Numbered from the stretch's first letter, positions 1 to 7,950 are shown. The stretch is 64,000 bases of DNA from Rhodococcoides kroppenstedtii (GCF_900111805.1 NZ_FOJN01000011.1:102271-166270); one strand, 5' to 3'. Numbers and translations are program-made. Notes: generated by a model not told the origin, from the letters alone.

Positions 1-231
1 TGGCTCGGCATCGCCGGATACACCGCGAAGGGGATCGCCCTCGCCGGGGCCGGTCTGCTGGTCGCCGTCTCGGTCTTCACCGCGGATCCGAGCAAGGCCA
101 CCGGCCTCGACGGCGCGGTGAAGACTCTCGGCGCGCAGCCCTACGGACAGGTGCTCCTGGTGCTCGCCGGACTCGGCATCGGCTTGTACGGGATCTACGC
201 CTTCGTGCTCGCGCGGCGCGCCACGATGTGA
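1..231 (+). CDS. DUF1206 family membrane protein, C-terminal part
   Basis: The frame is open from the first base and ends at TGA 229-231, giving 76 residues of a protein that starts before the window. Two hydrophobic stretches are visible: one near the beginning (GIALAGAGLLVAVSVF) and one near the end (VLLVLAGLGIGLYGIYAFVLA). The repeated pattern of a glycine-rich helix, a polar AxDPSKATGLDGA-like loop and another helix is characteristic of DUF1206 membrane proteins, whose function is unknown. The family assignment is by recognition; the 5' end and start cannot be seen. Confidence 0.75.
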   Translation, partial: WLGIAGYTAKGIALAGAGLLVAVSVFTADPSKATGLDGAVKTLGAQPYGQVLLVLAGLGIGLYGIYAFVLARRATM

Positions 232-263
232 CCCGTCGGGCGTCGGAGACGTAGATCGGTTGT

Positions 264-288
264 GCACAACTGAATTGTGCGCTACCTT
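264..288 (+). promoter_or_regulatory. OhrR-type operator and -10 of the ohrR-ohr promoter
   Basis: A perfect inverted repeat GCACAA-CTGAA-TTGTGC lies at 264-280 and resembles the AATTGT/ACAATT operators of OhrR repressors. A -10 hexamer TACCTT (283-288) follows directly, and the GTG start at 295 lies six bases after it. A bound repressor would therefore cover the -35 region. The arrangement fits autoregulated, peroxide-relieved repression of both genes. Confidence 0.7.
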
Positions 289-294
289 CATGGA

Positions 295-780
295 GTGACC
301 GACGCCCTCGCCCTCGACGCGCAGCTCTGCTTCGCGCTGTACTCGGCATCACGGGCGACCACGGCGGCCTACCGGCCGCTTCTCGAACCGATGGGCCTGA
401 CCTACCCGCAGTACGTGGTGATGCTCGCGCTGTGGGAGCACGACGGCGCCTCGGTCCGGGAGCTCGGCGACCGCCTGGCCCTCGACTCCGGCACCCTCTC
501 GCCGCTGCTCAAGCGCATCGAGAGCCTCGGGTTGGTCACCCGTCGACGCGACAGCGCCGACGAACGGCGCGTCGGCATCCACCTCACCGACGCGGGACGG
601 GCGCTGCGCGAGCAGGCGCTGCCCGTCCCCGAGTGCATCGCCCGGCAGTCCGGCCTCACCGCCGAGGAGGGCGCGCAGTTCGTCCACCTGCTCCGGCGCG
701 TGGCGACGTCGTTACGCGCGCAACCCGACAACACCCACCCCGACAACGCTCACCCCGACACGACGGAGGAACCCCGATGA
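295..780 (+). CDS. ohrR: MarR-family organic peroxide sensor OhrR
   Basis: A 161-residue MarR winged-helix repressor. The conserved OhrR start LALDAQLCFALY is present; its cysteine (about residue 12) is the peroxide-sensing residue of the family. The second Cys (VPECIARQ) near residue 112 suggests a two-Cys type. The helix-turn-helix spans about residues 50-95 (VRELGDRLALDSGTLSPLLKRIE). I chose GTG 295 because an upstream in-frame GTG at 277 lies inside the operator palindrome, and 295 sits six bases after a -10 element (leaderless). The C-terminal tail carries a short repeat (DNTHPDNAHPDTT). It overlaps ohr by ATGA, so the two are co-translated. Confidence 0.9.
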   Translation: MTDALALDAQLCFALYSASRATTAAYRPLLEPMGLTYPQYVVMLALWEHDGASVRELGDRLALDSGTLSPLLKRIESLGLVTRRRDSADERRVGIHLTDAGRALREQALPVPECIARQSGLTAEEGAQFVHLLRRVATSLRAQPDNTHPDNAHPDTTEEPR

Positions 781-1199
781 AGACGCTCTACACCGCAGAG
801 GCCCTGGCCACCGGCGACGGCCGCAACGGACACGGCCGCACCACCGACGGTCGCATCGACGTCGACCTCGCCACCCCGAAGGAACTCGGCGGCGCCGGCA
901 ACGGCACCAACCCCGAGCAGCTCTTCGCCGTCGGCTACGCCGCGTGCTTCCACTCGGCGCTCCGACTGGTGGCCGGGCAGCAGAAGGCCGACGTCAGCGA
1001 TTCCTCCGTGGGCGCGAAGGTGAACATCGGCCCGACCGACGCAGGCGGCTTCCAGCTCTCCGTCGAGCTCGAGGTGACACTGCCGAACCTCGACCACGAC
1101 ACCGCGCAGGCGATCGCCGACAAGGCGCACGAGGTGTGCCCCTACAGCAACGCGACCCGCGGCAACATCGACGTGACGGTCACCGTCACCGACGACTGA
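777..1199 (+). CDS. ohr: Organic hydroperoxide resistance protein Ohr
   Basis: A 140-residue OsmC/Ohr-family thiol peroxidase that reduces organic hydroperoxides in the cytoplasm. The two catalytic cysteines are visible at about residue 57 (YAACFHSAL) and about residue 121 (EVCPYSNATRGN). Its ATG overlaps the ohrR stop (ATGA), so it is translationally coupled and regulated by the operator at 264-280. The last codons and stop region are duplicated just downstream (see the repeat at 1183-1218). Confidence 0.95.
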   Translation: MKTLYTAEALATGDGRNGHGRTTDGRIDVDLATPKELGGAGNGTNPEQLFAVGYAACFHSALRLVAGQQKADVSDSSVGAKVNIGPTDAGGFQLSVELEVTLPNLDHDTAQAIADKAHEVCPYSNATRGNIDVTVTVTDD

Positions 1200-1218
1200 G
1201 ACGCCGTCACCGACGACT
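1183..1218. repeat. 15-bp direct repeat at the ohr 3' end
   Basis: The 15-mer CCGTCACCGACGACT occurs at 1183-1197, covering the last ohr codons and the first base of its stop, and again at 1204-1218 with a 21-base period. The second copy reaches the 3' end of the convergent SDR gene. It looks like a tandem duplication of the end of ohr. Confidence 0.8.
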
Positions 1219-2098
1219 AGAAGGTGTAGGTCACGCCCGTGAGCTTCTCGGACCTCTCCCAGAGCTCACGGGCGGTCCGCTCGTCGCGGGACGCCTTGTT
1301 GGACCCGACTTTCTTCGGGTGCCCGGCGACCTCGAACAGTCCGTCCGGCCCGTAGTACCCGCCCGGCGTCACCGAGGGGTCCGTGGCCGCGAACAGCGCC
1401 GGCAGCGATCCCATGTACGCGCTCTGCGCGAAGAGCTTGTCGCTGATGTTCGAGAAGAAGTCCTGATACGACTCGGTCCGGCCGGTCAGCTCGGTCTTGG
1501 AGTACCCGGGGTGCGAGGCCACCGCGGTGATCGACGATCCGGCCGCGCGCAGGCGACGGTCCAGCTCGTACGTGAAGAGCAGGTTGGCCAGTTTGGACTG
1601 CCCGTAGGCCGCCCAGCGGCTGTACTTCCGGTGCTCGAAGTTCAGGTCGTCGAGCTTCAGGCCGGGGATCTGGTGGGCGAAGCTGCTCATGGTGACCACG
1701 CGATCCTTCACGCGATCGAGCAGCAGGCCCGTGAGGGCGAAGTGACCCAGGTGGTTCGTGCCGAACTGCATCTCGAACCCGTCGGCCGTCCGCCCGAACG
1801 GCACGGCCATGATGCCCGCGTTGTTGATCAGCACGTCCACCTCGCCGGTGTTCTCCGCGAACTCGCGGACCGACGCGAGGTCCGCCAGATCGAGGCGACG
1901 CACCTGCGCACGGTCCCCGATCTCGGCGGCCACCGGCTCGGCCTTGGCGACCGTCCGGCACGCCAGGATCACCGTCGCGCCGGCGCGGCCGAGTGCCTTG
2001 GCCGCCTCCGCTCCCAGTCCCGAATTGGCCCCCGTGACGAGGAACGTCCGCCCCTTCTGGTTCGGAATGTCCGTCTCGACCCACTTGTGTTTCGCCAC
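1217..2098 (-). CDS. Short-chain dehydrogenase/reductase
   Basis: A 293-residue SDR. The cofactor motif TGANSGLG lies near residue 18, NNAG near residue 95 (LINNAGIMAV), and the catalytic YxxxK as YGQSK. The acidic/RRLDLADL region after the second strand suggests either cofactor. The family includes retinol- and fatty-aldehyde-like oxidoreductases; the substrate is unknown. I chose GTG 2098, preceded by a strong AGGGGGA ribosome site; the frame stays open for 36 more codons upstream but those lack SDR character. It is monocistronic and convergent with ohr. Confidence 0.85.
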   Translation of the reverse strand: MAKHKWVETDIPNQKGRTFLVTGANSGLGAEAAKALGRAGATVILACRTVAKAEPVAAEIGDRAQVRRLDLADLASVREFAENTGEVDVLINNAGIMAVPFGRTADGFEMQFGTNHLGHFALTGLLLDRVKDRVVTMSSFAHQIPGLKLDDLNFEHRKYSRWAAYGQSKLANLLFTYELDRRLRAAGSSITAVASHPGYSKTELTGRTESYQDFFSNISDKLFAQSAYMGSLPALFAATDPSVTPGGYYGPDGLFEVAGHPKKVGSNKASRDERTARELWERSEKLTGVTYTF

Positions 2099-2234
2099 CG
2101 CGTCCCCCTGATCGTCGGTATCGCACCGCAGCAACGCTGCCGCGGGCGGTCTCGACCCTACCCGGGGAGGCCGCTGTTCGGGGCGGACCTGCCCGACCCA
2201 CGGCATCGGGGCAGCGCGCGCCTAGGGTCGTCGA

Positions 2235-3155
2235 ATGCCCGCTCCGCTGCCCGTGCGCGACGGGCTCAACCCCACCCGCATTCGCATGCCCGACCCCCCG
2301 GCGTCGTACCCGACGGTCGTGACCTACTTGAAGGCGCGCTTTCCCGACGACGCCGACGCCCTGGCCGCGAAGATCGACGCCGGCGAGGTGGTCGACGCGC
2401 GGGGCACCCCGATCACCGCGACCACGCCCCTGGTCCCCCGCGCCGACGTGTGGCTCCACCGTGACCCGCCCGCGGAGCCGGAAGTGCCGTTCGCTCTGCC
2501 GGTGCTGCACGCCGACCGCGACCTGGTGGTGGTCGACAAGCCGCACTTCCTGGCGACCACCCCACGCGGGCGGTTCGTCGTCCAGTCCGCTGTGGTACGC
2601 CTGCGTCGAGAACTCGGCAACGACGAGCTCTCCCCCGCGCACCGCCTCGACAGACTCACCGCCGGCGTACTCGTCTTCACCGCCCGCCCGGACGTCCGCC
2701 GGGCCTATCAGGAGATGTTCGCCGCACGCGCGGTGACCAAGGTCTACGAGGCGGTCGCCCCGGTCGGCGACGTCCCGAGCCTGATGCGCAGCCGCATCGT
2801 CAAGACCAGGGAATCGCTGCAGGCCCGCGAGGTGCCCGGTGAGGTGAACGCCGAGACCCGCGTCGAAATTATCGACACCGCAGGCGATCTCGCGCTGTAC
2901 CGGTTGCGTCCGACGACCGGGAAGACGCATCAGCTTCGGGTGCATCTGGCGTCGGCGGGAATCCCGATCGTCGGGGACTCCCTGTATCCGGTGCCTCGCG
3001 AGGTGGCCGTCGACGACTATCGCGATCCGCTGCGTCTGCTCGCGCGCAGCATCGCGTTCGACGATCCGATCACAGGCGCACCGCGACGCTTCGAGTCCGC
3101 GCGGACCCTTCCGCCGTTCGGACCGCCAACCGATGGGAGATCGCCGCGAGGGTGA
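2235..3155 (+). CDS. RluA-family RNA pseudouridine synthase
   Basis: A 306-residue enzyme of the RluA type, isomerising uridines in rRNA or tRNA. The catalytic aspartate motif HRLDRLTAGV is near residue 137 and the later conserved KTHQLRVHL near residue 230. The N-terminal region (about 1-75) lacks a clear S4 domain. The -10 hexamer TAGGGT (2223-2228) lies six bases before the ATG, so the transcript is probably leaderless. Its 3' end overlaps the convergent membrane-protein gene by 86 bases. Confidence 0.9.
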   Translation: MPAPLPVRDGLNPTRIRMPDPPASYPTVVTYLKARFPDDADALAAKIDAGEVVDARGTPITATTPLVPRADVWLHRDPPAEPEVPFALPVLHADRDLVVVDKPHFLATTPRGRFVVQSAVVRLRRELGNDELSPAHRLDRLTAGVLVFTARPDVRRAYQEMFAARAVTKVYEAVAPVGDVPSLMRSRIVKTRESLQAREVPGEVNAETRVEIIDTAGDLALYRLRPTTGKTHQLRVHLASAGIPIVGDSLYPVPREVAVDDYRDPLRLLARSIAFDDPITGAPRRFESARTLPPFGPPTDGRSPRG

Positions 3156-4185
3156 CCAGCCCCAGCGCGAGGTTCGTCAGCGCGGCGAAGCCGATCTGCG
3201 CGAAGTCCACGAGCGCGCCCAACAGCGCGTAGATCAATGCGGCCACTCGCAACCACCGCAACGGCCCGAGGGCATCGGTGCGGTGCAGCGCGATCACGGC
3301 CGGCAGTCCCAGCGCCACGGTCAGACAGGCGGTGATCCACAGAATCCCGCCGGACACCGTCATGCGCTCGACCGTCACCTCGAGATCGTCCGTCGCGACG
3401 TCGACGCCGCCCGTCGCCAGGGCCACCGCTCCACCGATCACCCCGACGATCGCGCTGATCACCATCAGCCACGCGAGCACCGGCACCCACCGCGGACTCC
3501 GCACCCAGCGCGGCAACCGCCGACGCAGGTGGTAGCGCAGTCCGGCCGCACCCGCCGACACCGGTGCGCTGCGGCGCAGCAGCACCTCGAGCCCGGCGAC
3601 GACGTCGGGGTCCGCCCCGGCCTCGCGTGCCCGGCCCAGCAGTTCCAACCCCTTCTCGCGGCGGTGCGCGGGGAGCCCGCCGGCGACACCGTCCGCGGCG
3701 ATGGCCGCGGCGTTCGCGAGACATTCACGCGGCGTCGGCTCCGCCGCGTCCCGCAGCAACCGCGTCGCCACCAGGACCAGCACCACGGTGACGTACATGA
3801 TCTCGGCCGCCGGTCCGTAGAAGTAGTCGTTGTCTCTCGTGACGAACTTGCCGACCTCGTCGAGGAACAGGCCGAACCCGATCCCGCCCAGCACCACCGC
3901 GACCACGCGCGCCCCGAAACCGAGGAACAGCCAGCCGATCACCAGCGCCGCCATCATCCCCGCCCCGCCCCACAGGGCGTGCGCGATGTGCAGGGTGCCG
4001 TTTCCCACCTGCGGGTAGTCCATGATCTCGAGGTAGGCCCGCGTGATCAGGATGGTGGCGACGGCGACGATCACGAAGGACTCGACGGCGGAGGTCCCGT
4101 GGGCACTGCGCACCACCGTGCGTCCGCCGCCCCGCGTCCGTCCCCGCGGAGTGGACCGGGTGTCGTCGACCGGGGTTGTGGCCAT
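3070..4185 (-). CDS. Uncharacterised multi-pass membrane protein
   Basis: A 371-residue protein with about four transmembrane segments in its first 150 residues, a soluble middle region (about 150-235) rich in charged residues, and three or four further segments. I do not recognise a functional family. I chose ATG 4185; a TTG two codons upstream is also possible. A CATAAT -10 (4196-4191) lies five bases before the ATG, implying a leaderless mRNA. The 3' end overlaps the pseudouridine synthase gene by 86 bases on the opposite strand. Divergent from the lipoprotein gene at 4256. Confidence 0.75.
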   Translation of the reverse strand: MATTPVDDTRSTPRGRTRGGGRTVVRSAHGTSAVESFVIVAVATILITRAYLEIMDYPQVGNGTLHIAHALWGGAGMMAALVIGWLFLGFGARVVAVVLGGIGFGLFLDEVGKFVTRDNDYFYGPAAEIMYVTVVLVLVATRLLRDAAEPTPRECLANAAAIAADGVAGGLPAHRREKGLELLGRAREAGADPDVVAGLEVLLRRSAPVSAGAAGLRYHLRRRLPRWVRSPRWVPVLAWLMVISAIVGVIGGAVALATGGVDVATDDLEVTVERMTVSGGILWITACLTVALGLPAVIALHRTDALGPLRWLRVAALIYALLGALVDFAQIGFAALTNLALGLVTLAAISHRLAVRTAEGSARTRSVAVRL

Positions 4186-4255
4186 CGCCAATTATGGGCA
4201 CCGTTCTCGCCCGACGGTCTCGATCCGGTGAGTCCGGCGTCGGTAGACTGCGCCG

Positions 4256-4717
4256 ATGAAACTCGCCGCCACCGTCGTCACCGCCGCAGCCGCCCTCACG
4301 CTCGTCCTGTCCGGGTGCAGTTCCGAAGACCAGCAAGCCGCGCAGGACACGGCGGGCAACATCGCCGAGAGCGCCCAGAACGCCGCCGAGGGCGCGGTGA
4401 GTTCGGCCCGCTCCGCCGCGCCGGGCCTCGGATCCAGCGCGGAGAGCCTCGGCGACCGAGCGGGATCGGTGTTCGACGACGCCAAGCGGGCCACCTTCGT
4501 CGCCGCGTACAAGGCCCAGTTCTCGGCACTGTCCGAGGGCAAGTCCGACGAGGAGATCGAGGCCTTGCTGGGCGGGATCTGCCAGCAGATCTCGGACGGC
4601 AAGGACGAGGCCGAGATCAAGACGGACATCGAGGCGCAGGCCACCAACAACGGCAACGCCCCCAGCGCGGACGAGGCCGGCCGCATCTTCGACCAGGCGA
4701 AACTCGCCTGCCCCTGA
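4256..4717 (+). CDS. Small secreted lipoprotein, possibly DUF732-like
   Basis: A 153-residue protein with a typical lipoprotein signal: KLAATVVTAAAALTLVLSGC, where the LSGC lipobox cysteine would be lipidated. An Ala/Ser/Gln-rich linker of about 55 residues is followed by a compact helical domain with two cysteines (GGICQQI and the C-terminal LACP). The domain resembles DUF732 secreted domains of mycolata (tentative). A -10 TAGACT (4244-4249) is six bases before the ATG, so it is probably leaderless. Function unknown. Confidence 0.75.
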   Translation: MKLAATVVTAAAALTLVLSGCSSEDQQAAQDTAGNIAESAQNAAEGAVSSARSAAPGLGSSAESLGDRAGSVFDDAKRATFVAAYKAQFSALSEGKSDEEIEALLGGICQQISDGKDEAEIKTDIEAQATNNGNAPSADEAGRIFDQAKLACP

Positions 4718-4754
4718 TCGTCGCCGCGAGGTTGTCGGCGGGTCGGGTTAGCGT

Positions 4755-4800
4755 CGCAGCATGACCGCCCACCCCGCCCGCGCAGCATGACCGCCCACCC
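4755..4800. repeat. 20-bp duplication carrying the protease start region
   Basis: The 20-mer CGCAGCATGACCGCCCACCC is present at 4755-4774 and again at 4781-4800, a 26-base period. Each copy carries an ATG (4761 and 4787). Because 26 is not a multiple of three, the first ATG is out of frame with the protease. Confidence 0.9.
4761..4790 (+). CDS. Nine-codon upstream ORF on the protease gene
   Basis: ATG 4761 lies six bases after a -10 hexamer TAGCGT (4749-4754), the same leaderless geometry seen at many genes here. It encodes MTAHPARAA and stops at TGA 4788-4790, which overlaps the protease ATG (ATGA). It therefore looks like the original start, displaced by the 26-base duplication, and now acting as a coupled upstream ORF. 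Inferred from sequence only. Confidence 0.5.
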   Translation: MTAHPARAA

Positions 4801-5947
4801 GGCCGCCTCGCGCACCGTCCGCCCGTCCGCAGGGTGTCCGGGAGTCGTGCCCCCGTACCTGCTGCAGCGGCTCGCGTCCGCACCCGCCGAGCGCAGCGCG
4901 CGGCTCGACACCGCGCCGTCCGTCGCGGAACGCACGCTCGCACTCGACGCCGAACTGCGGCTGCGCCGTGACGGGGTGCGCGCCGGGGCGGCACTCGGGT
5001 CCCGCGGCGCCGTGGCGGGCCGTCTGCAGCGCACCGTCGCCGACGCGAAGGGAACGCAGACCCTGCCCGGCGACGTCGTCCGTCGGGAAGGCGAGCCCGC
5101 GGTGGGCGATCCGGCCGCGGACGAGAGCTACGACGGGCTCGGCGTCACCTACGCGTTGTTCGACGAGGTGTACGGCTGGTCGAGCCTGGACGGTCGCGGA
5201 CTGCCCCTCGACGCGACGGTGCACTACGGCGAGCAGTACGACAACGCGTTCTGGGACGGCAGCCGCATGGTGTTCGGCGACGGGGACGGCGAGGTGTTCA
5301 CCCGCTTCACCGTCTCGCTGTCGGTGATCGCGCACGAACTTGCGCACGGGTTCACGCAGTACACCTCGCAGTTGGAGTACTCCGGACAGTCCGGAGCGCT
5401 CAACGAGTCCATCTCGGACGTCTTCGGCGTCCTCGCCGAGCAGCGTGCGCGGAACGAGAACGCCGAGGACGCGTCGTGGCTGGTCGGCGAGGGCCTGTTC
5501 CTCCCCGACGTGCAGGGCAGCGCACTCCGGTCGATGCTGCGCCCCGGCACCGCGTACGACGACGACGTGCTGGGGCGCGATCCCCAGCCCGCGGACATGG
5601 CCGGGTACGTCGAGACCACCGAGGACAACGGCGGCGTCCACATCAACTCCGGCATCCCCAACCGCGCGTTCGCCGAGGCCGCCGTGGCCCTCCGCGGACC
5701 GGCCTGGGACCGTCTCGGCCAGGTGTGGTTCGACACCTGCACCGGCGGGACCCTGACGCCCACCGCGGACTTCTCCGCCTTCGCCGCCGCCACCGTCGCC
5801 GCGGCGACGACGCGGTACGGGACCGGGTCCGACGTTCACCGGGCCGTCCTGCAAGGGTGGACTACCGTGGGTCTCGGGCAGGGCCTCGGGCAGGGTCTCG
5901 AGCAGGGCGGATCCGACGCTCCGGACGAGGTGAGCAGGAGGACGTGA
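4787..5947 (+). CDS. M4 (thermolysin/protealysin-like) metallopeptidase
   Basis: A 386-residue zinc peptidase. The HELAH zinc-binding motif is near residue 183 (VIAHELAHGFTQ), the third ligand in NESISDVFG about 25 residues later, and the catalytic histidine region in DNGGVHINSGIPNRAF. There is no Sec signal peptide; the short N-terminal part resembles the protealysin propeptide (PPYLLQRLA). The C-terminus has a GQGLGQGLEQGG repeat. It is followed one base later by an emfourin gene, the usual inhibitor partner of protealysin-like enzymes. Translation is probably coupled to the mini-ORF at 4761-4790. Confidence 0.9.
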   Translation: MTAHPAASRTVRPSAGCPGVVPPYLLQRLASAPAERSARLDTAPSVAERTLALDAELRLRRDGVRAGAALGSRGAVAGRLQRTVADAKGTQTLPGDVVRREGEPAVGDPAADESYDGLGVTYALFDEVYGWSSLDGRGLPLDATVHYGEQYDNAFWDGSRMVFGDGDGEVFTRFTVSLSVIAHELAHGFTQYTSQLEYSGQSGALNESISDVFGVLAEQRARNENAEDASWLVGEGLFLPDVQGSALRSMLRPGTAYDDDVLGRDPQPADMAGYVETTEDNGGVHINSGIPNRAFAEAAVALRGPAWDRLGQVWFDTCTGGTLTPTADFSAFAAATVAAATTRYGTGSDVHRAVLQGWTTVGLGQGLGQGLEQGGSDAPDEVSRRT

Positions 5948-5948
5948 C

Positions 5949-6236
5949 GTGGACATCGTGGTGGTGCGCAGCGGCGGCGTGGCGGGGATGACCCGACGCG
6001 CAGCGGTGGACACGACCACGCTGGGCGACGCCGCCACCGAGTGGGAACACCTCGTACGACAGGCGATCCCGCAGATCGTCGACCTGCCCGCGCAGGCCGA
6101 TCAGCGCGTCCGGGACGCCTACTCCTGGACGCTGGAGATCGGCGAACACCGATGCGAGACACCGGATTCCGCCCTCACCGGCGCACTCCGGGAATTGGCC
6201 GAGCGCACCCTGCGCGAGGGCCGTCGGCCGCGCTGA
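5949..6236 (+). CDS. Emfourin-like inhibitor of the M4 protease
   Basis: A 95-residue protein starting at GTG 5949, one base after the protease stop, with an AGGAGG ribosome site just upstream. The opening pattern, a beta strand followed by RSGGVAGMTRRAAVD, matches emfourin, the small protein inhibitor encoded beside protealysin-like M4 peptidases. The expected role is to restrain the cytoplasmically produced protease. The assignment rests on that N-terminal motif and the operon context. Confidence 0.8.
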   Translation: MDIVVVRSGGVAGMTRRAAVDTTTLGDAATEWEHLVRQAIPQIVDLPAQADQRVRDAYSWTLEIGEHRCETPDSALTGALRELAERTLREGRRPR

Positions 6237-6255
6237 ACCCCTCGCCCGGCTCGCG

Positions 6256-7506
6256 TCAGCGCAGCAGCCGGGCCACCTCGGCCGCCGCCCGCCCACCGGA
6301 GACCAGGGCGCCCTGGATCGACGGCGTGTCCCGGTGATCGCCGGCCACGAGCACGCGCTCACCCGTCCGCAGCGGTCGTCGAAGCGGCGTTCCGGCGGCC
6401 TGGACGGGCAGCGCCCGTGTCACGTCGTGACGGACGATCACCCGCCACGAGGCGGTCGAGGTGGCCCAGAGGCGGGTCAGTTCGGCGCGCACGGCGGCCT
6501 CCTCCGCGGGACCGGCGTCACCGAGCAGCGTCGTCGCCTCCACGAGGGTTCGGCCGGGTGGCGCGTAGCCCGGGGCGATGGCGCTCAGCTGCGCGGTGTT
6601 GACCACGACACCCCCGGCGCCCGAAATGCGGAGGAACGCATCGGGTTCCAGCCCGTCGGCGTCGAACCACCACGTCGACAGACCTCGCATCGGCGACGTC
6701 GCCGCCGACGTCAGATCGGCGGCGTCGCTCGCGTCCGTCGCGATCACCACCGCCCGGGCCCGTAGCGTCGCGCCGTCGGCGACACCGACTTCCGGCACCG
6801 CGCCGTCGGTGACCCGCTCGACGCGGGCGGAGTACGTCACGTCGACGCCCTCGGCTCGCGCGAGCTGCCGGGGGAAGGCCTGCATGCCGCGGTCGGGAAC
6901 ACCGGGCGTCGCCAGCAGGAAGCTGCGCAGCACCAATCGGACGTAACGATCCGAGGTGTCGCCGACTCCGTCGGCGAGGACGCCGCTGAGGAACGGCGAC
7001 AGAATCGACTCACGGAGGGGTCCGCGCACGCCGAGACGGTCCCAGTCCGCGGCGAGGGCGGCGTCCGGAGCTGACTCGAGCCGCCGAACCGGGCCCAGCG
7101 CCGGCAACGCCCACCGCGCGGCGCCGACCACCGCCCGGGGGCGCACGAGCCCCAGGCCGACGGCCGAGCGCACCGTCGCAGCGAGCAGTCCGGGGTGGCG
7201 AGTGGGGTCGGCGAGGGTGCGGGACCGACCGGACCCGTCGACCACCCGCACTCCCCGTCCGGCGGTGCGCAGATCGAGAGCGTCGACGTCGACGTGGCGC
7301 CGCACGGCCGGATACGACGGGTTGAGCAACTGGAAGCCGCGATCGCATCGGAACCCGTCGACGACGTCGGTGCGGATCCGTCCGCCGGGGGCGGTGTCGG
7401 CCTCGAGAACGCGGGCGCTGATTCCTCGGCGGTGCAGGGCGGCAGCGCAGCGAAGTCCGGCGATGCCCGCCCCCACCACGATGACGTCGGCGTCGATGTC
7501 GCTCAT
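6256..7506 (-). CDS. FAD-dependent amine-oxidase-like oxidoreductase
   Basis: A 416-residue flavoprotein of the protoporphyrinogen-oxidase/phytoene-desaturase type. The dinucleotide-binding motif VVGAGIAGLRCA is at about residues 10-21, followed by LEADTAPGGRIRT, and a C-terminal FAD motif ERVLVAGDHRDTPSIQGALVSGG closes the fold. The substrate is unknown. It is monocistronic and convergent with the emfourin gene. Confidence 0.85.
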   Translation of the reverse strand: MSDIDADVIVVGAGIAGLRCAAALHRRGISARVLEADTAPGGRIRTDVVDGFRCDRGFQLLNPSYPAVRRHVDVDALDLRTAGRGVRVVDGSGRSRTLADPTRHPGLLAATVRSAVGLGLVRPRAVVGAARWALPALGPVRRLESAPDAALAADWDRLGVRGPLRESILSPFLSGVLADGVGDTSDRYVRLVLRSFLLATPGVPDRGMQAFPRQLARAEGVDVTYSARVERVTDGAVPEVGVADGATLRARAVVIATDASDAADLTSAATSPMRGLSTWWFDADGLEPDAFLRISGAGGVVVNTAQLSAIAPGYAPPGRTLVEATTLLGDAGPAEEAAVRAELTRLWATSTASWRVIVRHDVTRALPVQAAGTPLRRPLRTGERVLVAGDHRDTPSIQGALVSGGRAAAEVARLLR

Positions 7507-7570
7507 GGGATGTCGATACCCCGCCGGCGCTGTCGCCTATCGAACCCGGATCCAACCCCTGAACGACGAA

Positions 7571-7596
7571 CGACCACCTGCGCGAGCAGGTGGTCG
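7571..7596 (-). terminator. Terminator of the tRNA Glu-Asp-Phe unit
   Basis: An 11-bp perfect hairpin (arms 7571-7581 and 7586-7596, four-base loop) lies just downstream of tRNA-Phe on the minus strand and is followed by the T-rich TTCGTCGTTC. Confidence 0.75.
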
Positions 7597-7606
7597 TGGA
7601 TCGTGG

Positions 7607-7680
7607 TGGCCAGAGCCGGGATCGAACCGGCGACCTTCCGCTTTTCAGGCGGACGCTCGTACCAACTGAGCTACCTGGCC
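7607..7680 (-). tRNA. tRNA-Phe (GAA)
   Basis: The cloverleaf reads from 7680: acceptor GGCCAGG, D-arm GCTCAGTTGGT, anticodon loop CTGAAAA (GAA), T-arm GGTTCGATCCC and acceptor TCTGGCC with discriminator A. CCA is encoded (7606-7604). It is the third gene of a Glu-Asp-Phe cluster. Confidence 0.97.
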
Positions 7681-7727
7681 GAGGATGTCCGATCGAACTG
7701 CTGGACACCGGTTGTGCACATGTCTTG

Positions 7728-7801
7728 CGACCCTGACGGGACTCGAACCCGCGACCTCCGCCGTGACAGGGCGGCGCGCTAACCAACTGCGCCACAGGGC
7801 C
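7728..7801 (-). tRNA. tRNA-Asp (GTC)
   Basis: The cloverleaf reads from 7801: acceptor GGCCCTG pairs with CAGGGTC (one G-U), the anticodon loop CTGTCAC gives GTC, and the T-loop is GGTTCGAGTCC. The discriminator is G, typical of tRNA-Asp. CCA is not encoded. Confidence 0.97.
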
Positions 7802-7950
7802 TTGCTGTACTGCTGGTGAAACCGAACTGTTGTGTAACTCGAACTGCTGTCGTGCTCGCCCGGAGAACCTTACTGCATCTCCCGGCCGGAACAAATTCGC
7901 TCCGTGTCGGGGGTTCCCGACCATCTCGGTGCTGTCACCACACCGACACG

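Noticed and set aside
277..294. GTG 277 as the ohrR start
   Set aside because: It lies inside the OhrR palindrome and upstream of the -10.
5299..5322. GTTCACCCGCTTCACC as a third PHO box
   Set aside because: It is inside the protease coding sequence, the repeat period is nine not eleven, and it encodes conserved protein.
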